From assembly GCA_012845835.1 (NCBI GenBank), contig JABAKD010000019.1, forward strand, positions 11,155,344 to 11,219,343: DNA of 64,000 bases, in the 5' to 3' direction. Both the position numbers and the translations under genes were made by a program. This document shows positions 31,488-43,217 of this stretch, piece after piece. Below the pieces are notes generated by a model. That model worked only from the letters and a program-made list of their open reading frames with translations. It did not search any database and was not told the origin of the DNA. Within the stretch, counting starts at the first letter, position 1; every line of letters starts with the position of its first letter. Origin of the DNA: Undaria pinnatifida (taxonomy: Eukaryota > Sar > Phaeophyceae > Laminariales > Alariaceae).

Positions 31488-31580
31488 GTGGTGCAGCTGT
31501 TGTCATAGTATCATACCTGGTATGCGTAGTACCTGGCAGTACAGCTGTTGTCATAGTATCATACCTGGTATGCGTAGCTT
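31488..31580. repeat. Tandem duplication containing an ATACCTGGTAT palindrome
   Basis: Two copies of about 40 bp (CAGCTGTTGTCATAGTATC, then ATACCTGGTATGCGTAG) are separated by a few bases. Confidence 0.75.
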
Positions 31581-31608
31581 CGAGCAACTTTTGGCTTTCG
31601 GGTTTTTT

Positions 31609-31797
31609 TCACAGATGACAGTTCTCGACGAGGCGTGGACGGCATTTGTGACCGGGGCATTTCAATTGTGTCCTAGATCCGACCATTTTGCCGTCGGCGT
31701 AGGCTCCCACAATGGCCGCTTGGGCAAGGTGACCACCGATCCCCGAGGGTCGAAGGTCAGGGAGGACATACCGGAAAGAAATACGCGCAGACATCAA
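31609..31797 (-). CDS. Short cysteine-bearing ORF, unrecognised
   Basis: 62 codons ending in a Cys-rich tail (KCPGHKCRPRLVENCHL, then TGA). The C-x4-C and following Cys loosely recall the module at 31 kb and in the A/B gene, but the spacing differs. It may be a terminal exon or chance. Confidence 0.2.
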   Translation of the reverse strand: MMSARISFRYVLPDLRPSGIGGHLAQAAIVGAYADGKMVGSRTQLKCPGHKCRPRLVENCHL

Positions 31798-31835
31798 CCC
31801 TGTCGTGAATTAATGCGCGAAAACGCTGACAGCTG

Positions 31836-32386
31836 ATCGATTTTCGTAGATCCGTCGTAGATTCAGACGTTGAGCCCCCGCGCAGGCGCTACGGCGCGCA
31901 GCCGGCGGATCCGCAACGCCGGCCAACGCAGGCGAGGCGGAGGCACGCTCCGGCGAAGAAACCGCGCGGAAAGGCGGTCAGAGGCCGGAGAGATGTGCGA
32001 CACAAAATCCGCCTGAGGACTATGATAGGTATCTTTATTACTTTTAGCTTCTGCATCCAGGTTCTAGCCTCGTTTTTACCATACACACTGCTTGGAAATC
32101 TTACGTCGGCATCTTGATTTTCAGGCGGCGAAACGAATGTCAGGAACATCTGTGACCCGGATCGGGGTACCATAAACAATGGCTTGAGTACGGCCGATTG
32201 AGTGGTTGAAACTCAACTTTGCAAGCGGCGTGGGGTTGAGGATATGTGTTTAAGACTATCACCTATCGAGGCAATATTCAGTAGCATTGATTGGTTTATT
32301 GCTGTACTCGTAGTCGTAGCAGAAGTTCTGAAATAGAAAGTAACGTATGAGCGTTACAGCTGAACCGGAACTTTCTTGGAAGAACT
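31836..32386. other. Spacer, no gene seen
   Basis: Includes a GC-rich stretch with several short inverted repeats (GCGCGCAGCCGGCGGATCCG and neighbours, 31880-31990). No coding frame is supported. Confidence 0.4.
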
Positions 32387-32669
32387 TGTTGATAGATCTC
32401 TAAAGGTGTATACGTAGCTGGCGTGGGAAGGCGTGAACATGACTCAAAACGGTGACACAGAACTCTTTATTATATTATCCAGCCGTCGAGTCTGACTCGG
32501 TCTCATATGGATCAAAACTGCGAGTGACAGCTCGCGGCAAATCATGCCGGGAAACATCCGGCCAAGCAGTCCCCGAACACCTTAGTCTATACATAAATCC
32601 CTTACCAACATATGGAACTCCATGATATAAGATGGATCATAACCGTCATGTCCATGAGGACAACCAACA
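32387..32669 (+). repeat. LTR-like repeat, copy 1
   Basis: Starts TGTTGAT, ends CCAACA and matches 37362-37638 at about 85 percent by eye. TGTTG...CAACA ends are typical of copia LTRs. No target duplication or primer-binding site is visible, so it may be a solo LTR with eroded edges or a longer LTR. Confidence 0.5.
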
Positions 32670-33486
32670 CCCCCCCTCCTCATTATACATGACGAACACA
32701 CTAATATCCCCCCTGCTTTGTGCATGACAAGGCACGACATCGCAGGGTTGATACAACGTCATATCGTAATTAACACAATATATCAAACTAAGAACCCCAA
32801 CAAACTCAAAACCAAAATTCCAGTCCTCAATTCAACAAGTCCTTCAAGTCTCGAAACCAAGTAACAACAGTCTCATGCTGCAACCATCAACTACTCTCGA
32901 AAATAATTGCCAGGTGAATACGACAACAATTTATTCTCGGAAATGACCAGGTAAAAACGGCGCCATTATCGAAAATTAACTCGAATAAACTCCGATCATT
33001 CCCGATTTCCTCGAGATACTAGTACCCAGCACGGGGCCTACAAGCCAAACCAGGAAAAACGAACTCTTCATTATTATACGAAAACGCAAACAACCGCAGA
33101 AACTGGATTTAATCGTACGCTGCACACTGCACGGCGAAAAGTATCCCCCTTCCTCCGTGCACGACGAAGTGTGTAGCACACGTAGCCGCGGGATGTTGCA
33201 CTGCTCAGAAACTCAAACTCGAAAAATAAGCTCCCGCGAAAAGAGGGGTCGCACGTCGATGTGCTTCGAGTTCGACGTGTACGCTGGGTTTATGCCAGGT
33301 TCTTCGCCCCCTCGTTATCCTCGAAAACCGCAATGTACGTCGTACCAAACCCCGGGACAACAAAATCCACACATAATACCGCGAAAAACATCGCCATCTT
33401 AATGTTCTCTGCCAGATTAAAACGGCATTGATCGTCCAATACGACGGTAACGACTCAAACAGACATAGTCTAATCATCAATTCGCA
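32670..33486. other. Spacer, no gene seen
   Basis: AT-rich, with many TTCGAAA/CTCGAAAA words and short competing ORFs. Nothing recognisable. Confidence 0.4.
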
Positions 33487-34400
33487 AAATCAAATCATAT
33501 ACATTAAAATTAAAATACACTCCAACTGTGAGATCGAATATTTTGTCGAAGCTCACCTTTGCAAGCTGTGTGTGATACTCCGATCGCGCGTATTATGGGT
33601 CGTGTGTCCTCATTAAGGATATAGGTCGGCGACTCCCCTTGCATCTACAGTGTAGCTATTAGGGTCAACAGGTTGGTGTTAGTCAGTCTGTGCGCGGAAA
33701 CCATAAAACCCGTTTCTGAGGGGGACAAAATCTGACAACTGTGGCAGGAAATGCATCAGTTCATTATCAAGTGAATCCTGTACGTCGAATAACCGGTGAG
33801 GGCAGGGCGGGGTTTTTAAGGACCTAGGGGCCTGATATTGATCAAAAGGGGGGGGCGGGGTGGGAGGCGAGGGGGGGGCGGGGGGGGGCGGGGGCGGGTG
33901 GGGCAGCTCAATTTGTGCGTAGAAATTATAAATCCTCCGAGGGGATAGATCTGAAGGTTTTGGAAAGAATGCACGGGGGAGGGGGGGGGGGGGGGGCGGG
34001 ACGGGCGGGGCAGTTCAATCTATGCGTGCAAACTGTGCATCCTTTAAGGGGACAAATATGACGGTTTTGGAAAGAATGCACCAGTTTATCATGCATATCC
34101 TGTAAGTCGTACAACCAGTGAGTAGAGGGCGGAGTGTTCGAGGGGGCGGGGGTGGGGTGGGGAGGTGGGGAGGTGGGGGGTGGGGGAGGAGGGCTTTAGG
34201 TCGCATTGATGTAGGGGTTTGCTATACGCGTGGTGATATTAATAGGTCTAGGCGATGGTGCGGGTGGTGGGGACGGAGGGGGCGTTGAGGGCAGGGGGGG
34301 GGGTTGGAATTGCAGCAGCGGCATGGATGGCTCTAAAAAGATAATGAGGTGGTATCCAGGGCGTGGAAGTGTTTATTACTTCTGGTGGATTTGGATATCA
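33487..34400 (-). repeat. C-tract modular repeat, copy R4
   Basis: A reverse-orientation copy: it opens with the complement of the common 3' block (ACACTCCAACTGTGAGATCG), then GGTCGGCGACTCCCC and poly-G tracts (poly-C on the element strand). Confidence 0.75.
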
Positions 34401-36240
34401 TAAACTGTATCATTCCTCACTATTCCTGACGAGCACGCGTAACATGGGTGCTATACATACTTGATTTAAGCATGGGGTAAGTCCGCGCGATCAGACAACG
34501 CATAACCAACGCGCCAGCGGGACAATACTCAAGTCACGGATACTCGAACTAGACCGAACGCGCCTCTGTGCACAGCTCGTGGTCTGTTCAATCTTGTGCG
34601 CTTTGCCATTGGCCGAGATTTGTCATACCAACAATAAATAAATAAGCCTCATCCTATAACAAAAACAAGAAAAACAATCAAGTCCATCTCAAGCAGGCTC
34701 ACAATCAAAGTTCAAACAACAAAATCACAATCACCCAGCATCATACCCATTCATTTCAACCCCAACGCCCCAAACACTACTGCTGGTGGTCCCTCCGCTG
34801 CGGCAGCCTCCTTCCGGTCTCATGGCATCGCCGCAGCTCGGGCACTCTCGCCTATCCTCCTGAATGAAGCAGCCGTTCCTGGCGCAAGATTGACTCCATA
34901 CAAGCAACGGATGGATCGTGCAATCGAGCGATTAGGTCGGCATAATAGGTTGAACTACTCTTTCATGCATTCGTCGTCAGTTCGTGAAGCATTTAAATTA
35001 GTATTTCAAGTTACCAAATGCCATTATTGTTTATAATAGGACAAGCAACGTGCTATATGATACCATATGCAACAACAGCTCATTTCATCAAGAATCCCTC
35101 ACACATGCTCAGTTACCCTGTTTTCAGATCGCTCACCAAGAACCCTCTACTCATACCTGTTATACCTCCATGAATATCTTTAGCAATAGCAGCAGCAGTA
35201 GTATCGCAATGTTACACTGGGGGGTACTCTACTGCTGTGCAATGATCCGCAACGCAGACAGTATCTGGGCGTATCATATACTGGCAGACGAGTCAACGTA
35301 CAATCGATCGTGCTTGTATATCATTCGTACTCGTATCCTCTTGTATCGATAACTGCCAACAGACGTACGGACAGCACGGAATGTACTACTGTAGTACTGC
35401 ATGCTGTTTCTACACTAACGTCACACGTCAAATACATACCGGGTACATCAGTTGACGGCACTCTTGCCCCTTGACGGACAGCTGTCAAGGACTTATACAC
35501 CCATTACTGTAGTTAAAAAAACCTTGACGGGACAACTACTCTCAAAATGCCGATGCAAGTACAAAAATGGTTTGTATGCAAATATAATCAAAGGTGCAAA
35601 ATAATACAGCAACTAACGTACACAATTGTCGGCATTTCGACGACGGTTTAATATACCGACAACCTGCAATTTGCCAGTAGGCACATCATGCAGCACTATG
35701 TTAAGCAGTGAGTCAGCAGCACCATAAACCAAGCAAAATCCCAGCTCAAAGGGCACTACTAGCAAAACAGGTTGATCAATCCTGTACTGCTCATTATGCG
35801 TAGTCTTCAAGAGGCGTGCTTGTATTTGTAGCATTGCTCGGCATACCGCGAAACCGTACCTCAACCCTATCCCAATTTTTGCAAGTAATTGATTCGCGCA
35901 ATTTTCGTACTGCTGTACTCTGCTGTACCGATTGTATGATACTCCGGAGTATGATACAACATGTACTGCCGTGTGTGCATTCTTTCAGTATTTCACTTTC
36001 ACGTATAAAACTCAACTCCGACATGTTGTGCCCTGCCCGGAGGCTCCGCCAGGCAGCAACAACACGGAATCAGACATGTTAGTCCTGCAGTACGTCTACT
36101 ACAGATCGCGTCAGGCACCATTCACTCTCAATCAAGCTCAATCTTGGGGTCCGGTTCGTAATTCTCAAATCAACATGAAACAAGCCAAAACGAAAAACAT
36201 CACCAGCAAGCAAAATCAACACGTGCCTCGTGCGGGCCTA
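34401..36240. other. Non-coding stretch, one weak coding-like frame
   Basis: A plus-strand frame at about 34735-35035 stays open without an ATG and has protein-like composition (GARLTPYKQRMDRAIERLG). It could be an exon or relic. CAGTAG/TACTGCTGT words similar to those at 24.8-25.5 kb recur at 35190-35950. No gene is supported. Confidence 0.35.
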
Positions 36241-36289
36241 AGCCCTCGTTGATGGCCCGCTGTTACTTTCTCCTTCACTCGCGCTCGCT

Positions 36290-37337
36290 TTGGTCATCTC
36301 CTCCTTTTTCGTCCATGCTCCGACCCCCAATCGATGGTGCAGACCCTTCCACCAGTGCCCACCACCGCTCTCTTAACGTTGTTCCAGAATTCATACGCGT
36401 GTTCCATCGCGCTCGCAATCTCCTCAACCTCTCTCCCGGCACCTGCCGGCCAAGTAATCCCACCTCTCCTTTTCTCTTCTCTTGCACAAAAAAAAGTAGC
36501 CACAGATTCACGCACAGGCCTGGCTGTACTGCGGGCTTGTAGATACAGTGGTAGCAGCGGTCCCAGCAGCGGCGGTGGCAACGGCGACGGCAACGGCGGC
36601 GACGGTGGCGATGGCAGCGGCGGTGACCATGACGGCGGCTTTGATGACGACGGTAGCGGCGGTGGCGGTGGCGGCGGCGATGGCGGCGGCGGTGATGACG
36701 GCTGTTTTGGCGGCAATTCTTCTTCGTTGCACGCGTAGCAATTCTCTGACGACTGCTCTTCCTGCAGAGGGGGCGATTGGGGCAGCTGCTGCCTCTGCAA
36801 CAACTGCTTCTCTCCAGCGCCGTCGCCACCAGCGCCATGCAGATCTACCAGCTTCGGCTTATGTTTGGCTTTGCTGAGACCGCGCAGTTCCTGCAGGGGC
36901 GAAGTATTGTTACTCTCCTTTTCTTTCTCTCTTCTTTCTCTGTCTCTCTCTTTCTCTTTCTCTCTTTCTCTGTTCTCTCTCTCTTACCTCTCTCTCACCT
37001 TTCGCCCTCTCCCATTCTCGAACAAAGCCACTCTTTCGTCCATTTTCCGCATCACATTAGCTTGAATCTCGTGCTTCTCGTGGAGGAGTCGTAGTGCGTC
37101 ATGTATCATCGACACCCGCCAGGACCAAAACGTAGTCAGGCCATACACCTCTTTAGTATATGGCGCTCGCAGGGCTGCTTCAGCGAGTCCGACTTCTGTC
37201 ACGCGCTTCTGCAACCTTATCTGGATCTTCAGCAGCTTTACGGCCTCTCTTAAATAATCTACACTAATGCTAGAATCCCACGGACCTGACATGGCTCTTT
37301 CACACCTTTGTAGGCTGGCCTTGGCTGTGCTTTTCAA
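36290..37337 (-). CDS. Possible host gene, two minus-strand pieces
   Basis: Piece one (37337-36984) encodes about 117 residues with amphipathic, helix-rich composition (for example EAVKLLKIQIRLQKRV and MRKMDERVALFENG), suggesting a coiled coil. Piece two (36803-36294) is proline/serine-rich over a GGC/GGT trinucleotide array and then non-repetitive (AMEHAYEFWNNVKRAVVGTG). Between them lies a CT-rich tract (36912-37010). No splice model is secure and the pieces may be unrelated. Function unknown. Confidence 0.25.
36545..36720. repeat. GGC/GGT-type trinucleotide repeat
   Basis: Imperfect GGCGGT, GGCGAC and GGTGGC units. It gives glycine/alanine-rich ORFs on one strand and proline-rich ones on the other, so long ORFs here are not evidence of genes. 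Confidence 0.8.
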
Positions 37338-37361
37338 TAGAAACCAACCGGTTCACTAGTG

Positions 37362-37638
37362 TGTTGATGTATCTCTAAAGGTGCATACGTAGCTGGCGCG
37401 GGAAGGGGTGATGATGACTCAAGACGGTGACACAGAACTCTTCTCATATTATCCAGCCGTCGAGTCTGACTCGGTCTCATATGGAGCAAAACTACGAGTG
37501 ACAGCTCATGGCAAATCATGCCGGGAAACATCAGGCCAAACAGTCCCCTTGTACCTTATACATGAATCCCTTACCAACATATGTAACTCCCTGATATATT
37601 ATGGATCATAACCGTCATGTTCATGAGGACAACCAACA
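37362..37638 (+). repeat. LTR-like repeat, copy 2
   Basis: Same orientation as 32387-32669. Starts TGTTGATGTATCTC and ends GACAACCAACA. It lies 1.4 kb upstream of the copia gag, so it might be the 5' LTR of that element, but no primer-binding site follows. Confidence 0.5.
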
Positions 37639-38434
37639 TATTTTTTCTAGAAAAGCGGCGGGATTACCACCTGTTCGACTACTGCTGTATAGTTGGAGAA
37701 TATCGTATCGTATCAGGTAGCCGAGTTCTCGAAGTCAGAGGCTTATGAAAGAAGCAGTGCTTTGGAAGCTGAGACAGATGATGCGAGTGGCCCCACCCCA
37801 TTCACTCCTCACTTCTCACTTTTCTCTCATCCTTCTATTCTGCTTCGCCAGTTTTCAGTGTCCGCTGAACTTTGGACACAGCAGTCATTGTTCTCAAGTG
37901 CTTCTTTTCTTGACCGAAAGCGCCCGTTAAAACATCAATATATGTCTTCCTCGTGCATCTTGCACGCTCCTTCTGTTAGCTTAATTGCTGCCAGCGCCAG
38001 CCTCTGCGACCACGTCAAGTCGTATCGCCACATACGCGAAAAGGTTATAGAGCCATCGTCATCGTCTACAGCATGGCACGCGTAACAGGAGTCTTCGAGG
38101 AGACGTCTTCGAGGGAACCTTCAATTTGGAGCAGCCACGGGACTGTCAACAAATACGGGACTGCCAACTTTGGGAGTTTTTGAAAAAGTGAGTGTCGAGT
38201 AAAGATTTTCGACAGCAGCTGGGATTAGATTGATCGTCTAGATTCAAGATACTTTGCACTGGTGGCCGAGTCCGTCTCGGTCGTGTACTGCTGTCAGGAA
38301 GGGCAGCATCGTATCTATGCGTCGATATCGCTATCGGAGCATAGTACTTTGCGTTTGCTTTTCTTGCACGGGTTGAGTAGTGCGGCCCAATTACCGTGCT
38401 TCTTGAGGCGTTGCAAATTGCATTACGTCCGCTT

Positions 38435-38883
38435 GAGCCTGCACCAGCTGCAGCACTTACCGCGCAGGTAGTGCACGTCAGGTATTCGCACACGGGACGA
38501 GAAAGGACTCGAGACGTTCAGTTGAGCTTGCACCAGCTGCAGCATCGACGGCACAGGTAGTACACGTCAGTTATTCGAACACGGATCGAGAAAGGACTTG
38601 AGACGTTCAGTTGAGCCTGCACCAGCTGCAGCACCGACGGCACAGGTAGTGCACGGCAGTTATTCGAACCCGGGTCGAGAAAGAACCCGAGACGTTCAGT
38701 TGAGCCTGCACCAGCTGCAGCATCGACGCCATAGGTAGTGCGCGTCATTGGAACACGGGTCGAGAACAGACTCGAGGCGTTCAGTTAGCCTGCACCAGCC
38801 GCAGCATAGACGGCACATTTAGTGCACGTCAGAGGACCACGCTGCATCAGCTGTAGCATAGAGGGCACAGGTAGTGTACGTCA
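38435..38883. repeat. About 90-bp satellite, five to six units
   Basis: Units contain CTGCACCAGCTGCAGCA, GGCACAGGTAGTGCACG, TCAGTTATTCGAACACGG and GAGACGTTCAGTTGAGC. The last two are truncated and diverged. The array ends about 130 bp before the copia gag ATG. Confidence 0.85.
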
Positions 38884-39013
38884 GTACAATAAGGCACAGG
38901 CCGAGCTTTGCAAACTCGGGGTGTGTTTGGGTTTTTGAGAAGCCTGCACAAGGATTGCAGCAAGGTATTTACAAACCCTTCACGTTCACTGCTGAGCGGG
39001 AGGACCCATTATC

Positions 39014-40504
39014 ATGGACGGCACAACGAACAGCCTTCACGTTTTCTTGAAACAAAGATCAAATATCGATGGCCAAACGGCGGACGACTTTCTTGCATGG
39101 AGTTCTAAGCTTCGTGCCAGTCTCAGCATCTACAACAGAGCATATTTAACATCCTGCTGGGGCAAAAGCGACCGTCGGAGACCGACCACGGCCAGGCCAC
39201 TGCCCGTGCGGCGTGGGATGCCGCCGAACAGGATCTACTCATCAACGGGTGGCTCAGCCTTCTTCGTCATGCGGAATTTCGAGGGCAACGCAATCGAGGG
39301 TGAAGCAGGACATGGACAACAGGCGTGGGCAGCGCTGCGTGAGAAGTTCAAAGGGAGTTCGCGAGAAGCAATTCGCACGGAGCATTCAAAAATGAACGAC
39401 ACGCGAATGCGTTCAGACCAGGACCCGGACGAGTATCTGTACATCATGGATAGCTGTCGAGATCGCCTTAACGCGTGCGACCCACCAGAGGGTCCCGCAG
39501 ATCGTCAGTTTGAGGATGTTTCATTGCAAGCTCAACCACCCGAATATAAGTCCATACGCCAAGCCCACCTAGAGAGAGGTGATTTCGGACTTGCCGATAT
39601 CCGGTGTATGATGGCGATCATTTGCGCAGACAACCTGGCCCGTTCACGTTCCGATTCATACAGGGGTGTCGCGGGACGTGATGCCGACATGCAGGCCATG
39701 ACCCGCGATGACTATGACATCAAGTGCCTCTTCTGTGGTCGTGTCGGTCACTTCAAAATTAAATGCCCCCTGCGCGTCAAGCATCAGCAGCAGGAGAATA
39801 ATGTACATCAGCCGCAGCAGCGTGAAGGACAACAAAACCACGTGAAGGACAACAAAACCACCCGTGCAGACAGCAACGACAAAACCGTGGAGGCGGGCGA
39901 GGTCCCATGTGGTGCTCGTACCACAACCTTTCATAGCGACGCCGTCTGCCGTGCCAGGAGGCGCAAACAGGCTGATGGCAACGCCCACATTTGCCGCAAC
40001 GGGGCCTTCGCGCATAAAGGGAATCTGCAGCGCTTTCGATCTTCCAGAAGAGGGCGATCAGCCGGAACGCCCCTTCATCTCCTTCACAACGACGGAGGTA
40101 CATCCCACGGCGGAAATTGCAGCGGAGCAAAGCCACAAAGAGGGAACGTGGCCATTCAGCTCACTGTCAGCATCACGTCCTTGGACATTTGAGGAATGCG
40201 CCAAGCCCGGCATCTCTTCTGGAGTTCAGGAAAAATCGGACTTCTACATGAACGAGGGAACGGACGGCGAGGGTAGATCGTTGTACGGAGTGGCCCCGGT
40301 GGAGCCAACACCATCCGAGATCGAGCGCAAACCGCACGAGAGCGGTAATGTTTTTACTGTTCTAGTCGACAGCGGAGCCTCAGGACACTACTTCGATGAT
40401 ACCATCATTCCCGATCTCAAACATCGTTTACAGGACTTCACCTCCCTCAGTACGCCTCGCATGATTCTTGCGGCTAGAGGAGCTCTGCTGGACGGCACAG
40501 CGGG
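39014..40504 (+). pseudogene. gag: Copia (Ty1) gag and protease, frame-broken and truncated
   Basis: From ATG, a gag with the copia UBN2-like helical region (ALREKFKGSSREAI onward) leads to a zinc knuckle CLFCGRVGHFKIKC (C-x2-C-x4-H-x4-C). The frame then shifts near 39890 into the +2 frame, which continues to a protease core VLVDSGASGHYF and the following GALLDGTA. No copia integrase, RT or RNase H follows. At about 40500 the sequence passes directly into DIRS-type RT. It is non-functional as it stands. Confidence 0.85.
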
Positions 40505-41930
40505 GACCTGATTGTAATCGATTTCAGAATAGCGTTCGGATAGTCGGGGTCCCCGTGGTTCTCGGGAATTCTAGCCGCGGCCGCCGAACAAGCACACTGC
40601 AACACCACGCTAGAATCCGCACGGTTGCTTGACGAAGGGAAGAAAATGGTGGCACATGTAAAGTGGCGAAGACATGGGAGGAAGGAAACCCTACTCCGGT
40701 ACCCCCACAGGCCAAAATCAGATCGCATCCTGGAGGAGAAAAATCCTATCCCTTTTTTATCACAGTGTACGTAGACGACTTCTTACTTGTAAGAGTGCAA
40801 CAGGCAGACGCCGATCGTTCCCTCCTAGTAGCATCGGCCTCTCTAGCATCGGATTGCGTACGGCTGATCGGACCGGAAGAGGACGGCGTGACCCCGATCC
40901 TCACACCCAAAAAGAGCACCGATTGGGACACTGCGATCGACCTCCTTGGGTTCACCGTCAGTTCCCACACTCTGAGGATATCCTTTCCTCGTCAGAAAAC
41001 CGAAACAATAATAGCACTACTACATGAGGATTGGCCCGTTAGTAGACGCTGCGCAAAGGCGCGAGAGGTTCTTAGTATGGCCGGCAAGCTGTGGAACCTT
41101 GCGTATGTAGTGCGAGCAGACAGATATTTCGTTTGGAGACTTTTGCGACTCACCGGGTTGCACGACTCAGAAGATGGAAAACAACATAACCACGCCGTTC
41201 GCCTGGGCCGCGAGTTCCGTGCCGACCTCCTCTTTTGGAAGTGGGCTATAGACCACGAGCTCATGCGAGTAGGCGAGTCCCTAAGCGCCCCGTGTTACGC
41301 GGCGATGTAGCGCCCACGTGAAAGACACTACCTGTCAGACGTGAAATTTGAAGCGGTCGACGGGTACCGCGTAGAGCGAAGGGTGTACTGGCGGTACGAT
41401 TTACCTGCAGCGCTGACAGCTGAGCTTAAACGTAAGGCGGAACGCCGAGAGACATGCACCGTTACGATAAACCTGGGTGGACTGTGGGGAATGGTGGTCA
41501 CGGCCTGCGTGATGCTTGAATTAGTAGGCGATCACCCGTGGGTCGAAGGGGACCTCGTGTTGATGCGTGGTGACATCGCGGCGGCAGTAACCTGAGTCTA
41601 TAAATGCGGCGGGGCTACAGACAAAAGGGCGGGCCTAGTGATGAGAATGTTGGTACGCCTCGAAGTCAAAGGTGGGTGGAGTCACACCGCCAAGGACATC
41701 CCTGGTACGCAGAAGACCAAGGCTACGGTAGGGGGGGTACCCCCGTTTTCACTTGTGAGTTTGAGCAAGTCGCACGAGTGACTATGTACCTCACGGATGA
41801 TAATGGTTTAGACAGTTGTTTTGGAGCAGCTTAGATTGCCTTTGCATTGCGGATCGATTTCAGAACGTACTAGCAGACGGCATACCGCGGTGGCCACGGC
41901 TCGACATAGGTAGTAGGATCAGGGAACCAA
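40505..41930 (+). pseudogene. DIRS-type reverse transcriptase and RNase H, 5'-truncated and broken
   Basis: It starts inside the RT palm (LIVIDFRIAFG, then TAG where the family has Trp, SGSPWFSGILAAAAE). A frameshift near 40645 leads to the catalytic VYVDDFLL (about 40765-40790) and the thumb region to 41310. RNase H follows at 41341-41930 (TINLGGLWGMVVTA, LMRGD), with at least one stop (41593) and another shift before LADGIPRWPR. The N-terminal RT motifs are missing. A DIRS element uses a tyrosine recombinase instead of an integrase, consistent with the next feature. Confidence 0.8.
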
Positions 41931-42046
41931 CTAACACAGACGATTGGTCGGAGCGGCCCATTGGGAAAAAAAGAGAAGGAATATTTTCGTTGGTGCTAGA
42001 ATGTTGGTGTATTGCCCACGAACACGACGAAGTGCTATAGAATCTC

Positions 42047-43217
42047 ATGGCGAACGGACCGGGGAGTGCGCAACGGCCTCGTGCTTTGCCACACATGCGG
42101 AACACCCCGTCGCACAGCAACTTGCTGCCTGCTCTCGTGTATCGCGCGGCCTCGCGCTCAGGATCAGGGAGCAAGGAGGAGATAGCGCGTTTGGTGGAGA
42201 CCCTGGCGCTAGCATCGGTCGGGGAAAGCACCCAGAGAAACTACTTGGGAAAGTGGAACATCTGGGTGAAAGAGAGGAACACGCAGGGAAAGGGGCCTTG
42301 GTTGCATATGCTATCGAACAATGACCTGTTCCTGGCAGAGGTGTTGGAGTTCATGGCGTGTCGGTGTTTCGTGCACAACAACCAACAGTCCACGGTAAGG
42401 GGGTATTTGGCCGTGATTAACTTTCACAAGATGCATGCGGGTTGGGAGTTGCCGACCTCGCACTGTATGGTCGTGGCTGTAGCAAAAGAGATTGACAAAG
42501 CGCACGAAATGACCACGAAGTGGAAACCCTGTAGTTTGCCCTTGACGTGGTCCATGTTGTCGCAAAGGAAACCGGTAGTTACAGCCATGACAGACGGCGG
42601 TTGAGTCATGTGGTTGGGCCTCGTCTTGTCGTATTTTCCGCAGAGCGTCGGAGTTGTGGGCCTACGCGAACGGGCAAGTACATCCCGAGTTTTGCCTGGA
42701 TCGTAGCAGCTTGACCTTTTTCCGGGGAGAAGCACAGCTCGCGTTCGAACATCGTTCGTCCGCGGACGCGGTGCAGGTACGGCTTGTGGCCTCCAAGAAT
42801 GACCAGAAGAGAGTGGGCTGTACGATCACTCGCACACGCGCTGCGGGCACAATGGCAGGGAGGGTCGGGTTGGGGCGCGCGTTCGAAGCGGTGCTCGAGT
42901 TGCTCGACGTGCACCCCCAGCTCCGCGGGGATGCTCCGCTAACCGCCAGGTTGACGTCCGGCGGATGGCGGGTGTTCACGCGTACAGAAGTGGTAGCATC
43001 GCTGAGGCTAATTGTGGGAAGCAGCGGGAGAGACTCCGCTAAGTACGCCCTGCACTCGGGAAGAATAGGGGGGGGCACGCAACTGGCCGCCCAGGGGATC
43101 CTTGAATTGCAAATCCAAAGGGCAGGGAGGTGGAAATCGCGGGCTTTTATGACACGCGTGCGAGCGGCGGGGGAAGGAGCAGAGCACGTATCCGCCGCCC
43201 TCGCGAATATAAGTTAG
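42047..43217 (+). pseudogene. DIRS-type tyrosine recombinase, broken, catalytic Tyr apparently lost
   Basis: The N-terminal core-binding domain (STQRNYLGKWNIWVKERN; about 42200-42600) ends at TGA (42602). The catalytic domain resumes at about 42654 in another frame, with the conserved lysine in VASKNDQ, the H-x-x-R box (HSGRIGGGT) and the GRW box. The position normally holding the nucleophilic tyrosine in AF-x-x-Y-V-R reads Arg (AFMTRVR). Broken frame and lost nucleophile both indicate an inactive copy. Confidence 0.8.

Noticed and set aside
36508-36877. Alanine- and glycine-rich ORFs of 77-134 codons
   Set aside because: They follow the trinucleotide repeat in every frame and have no unique domain.
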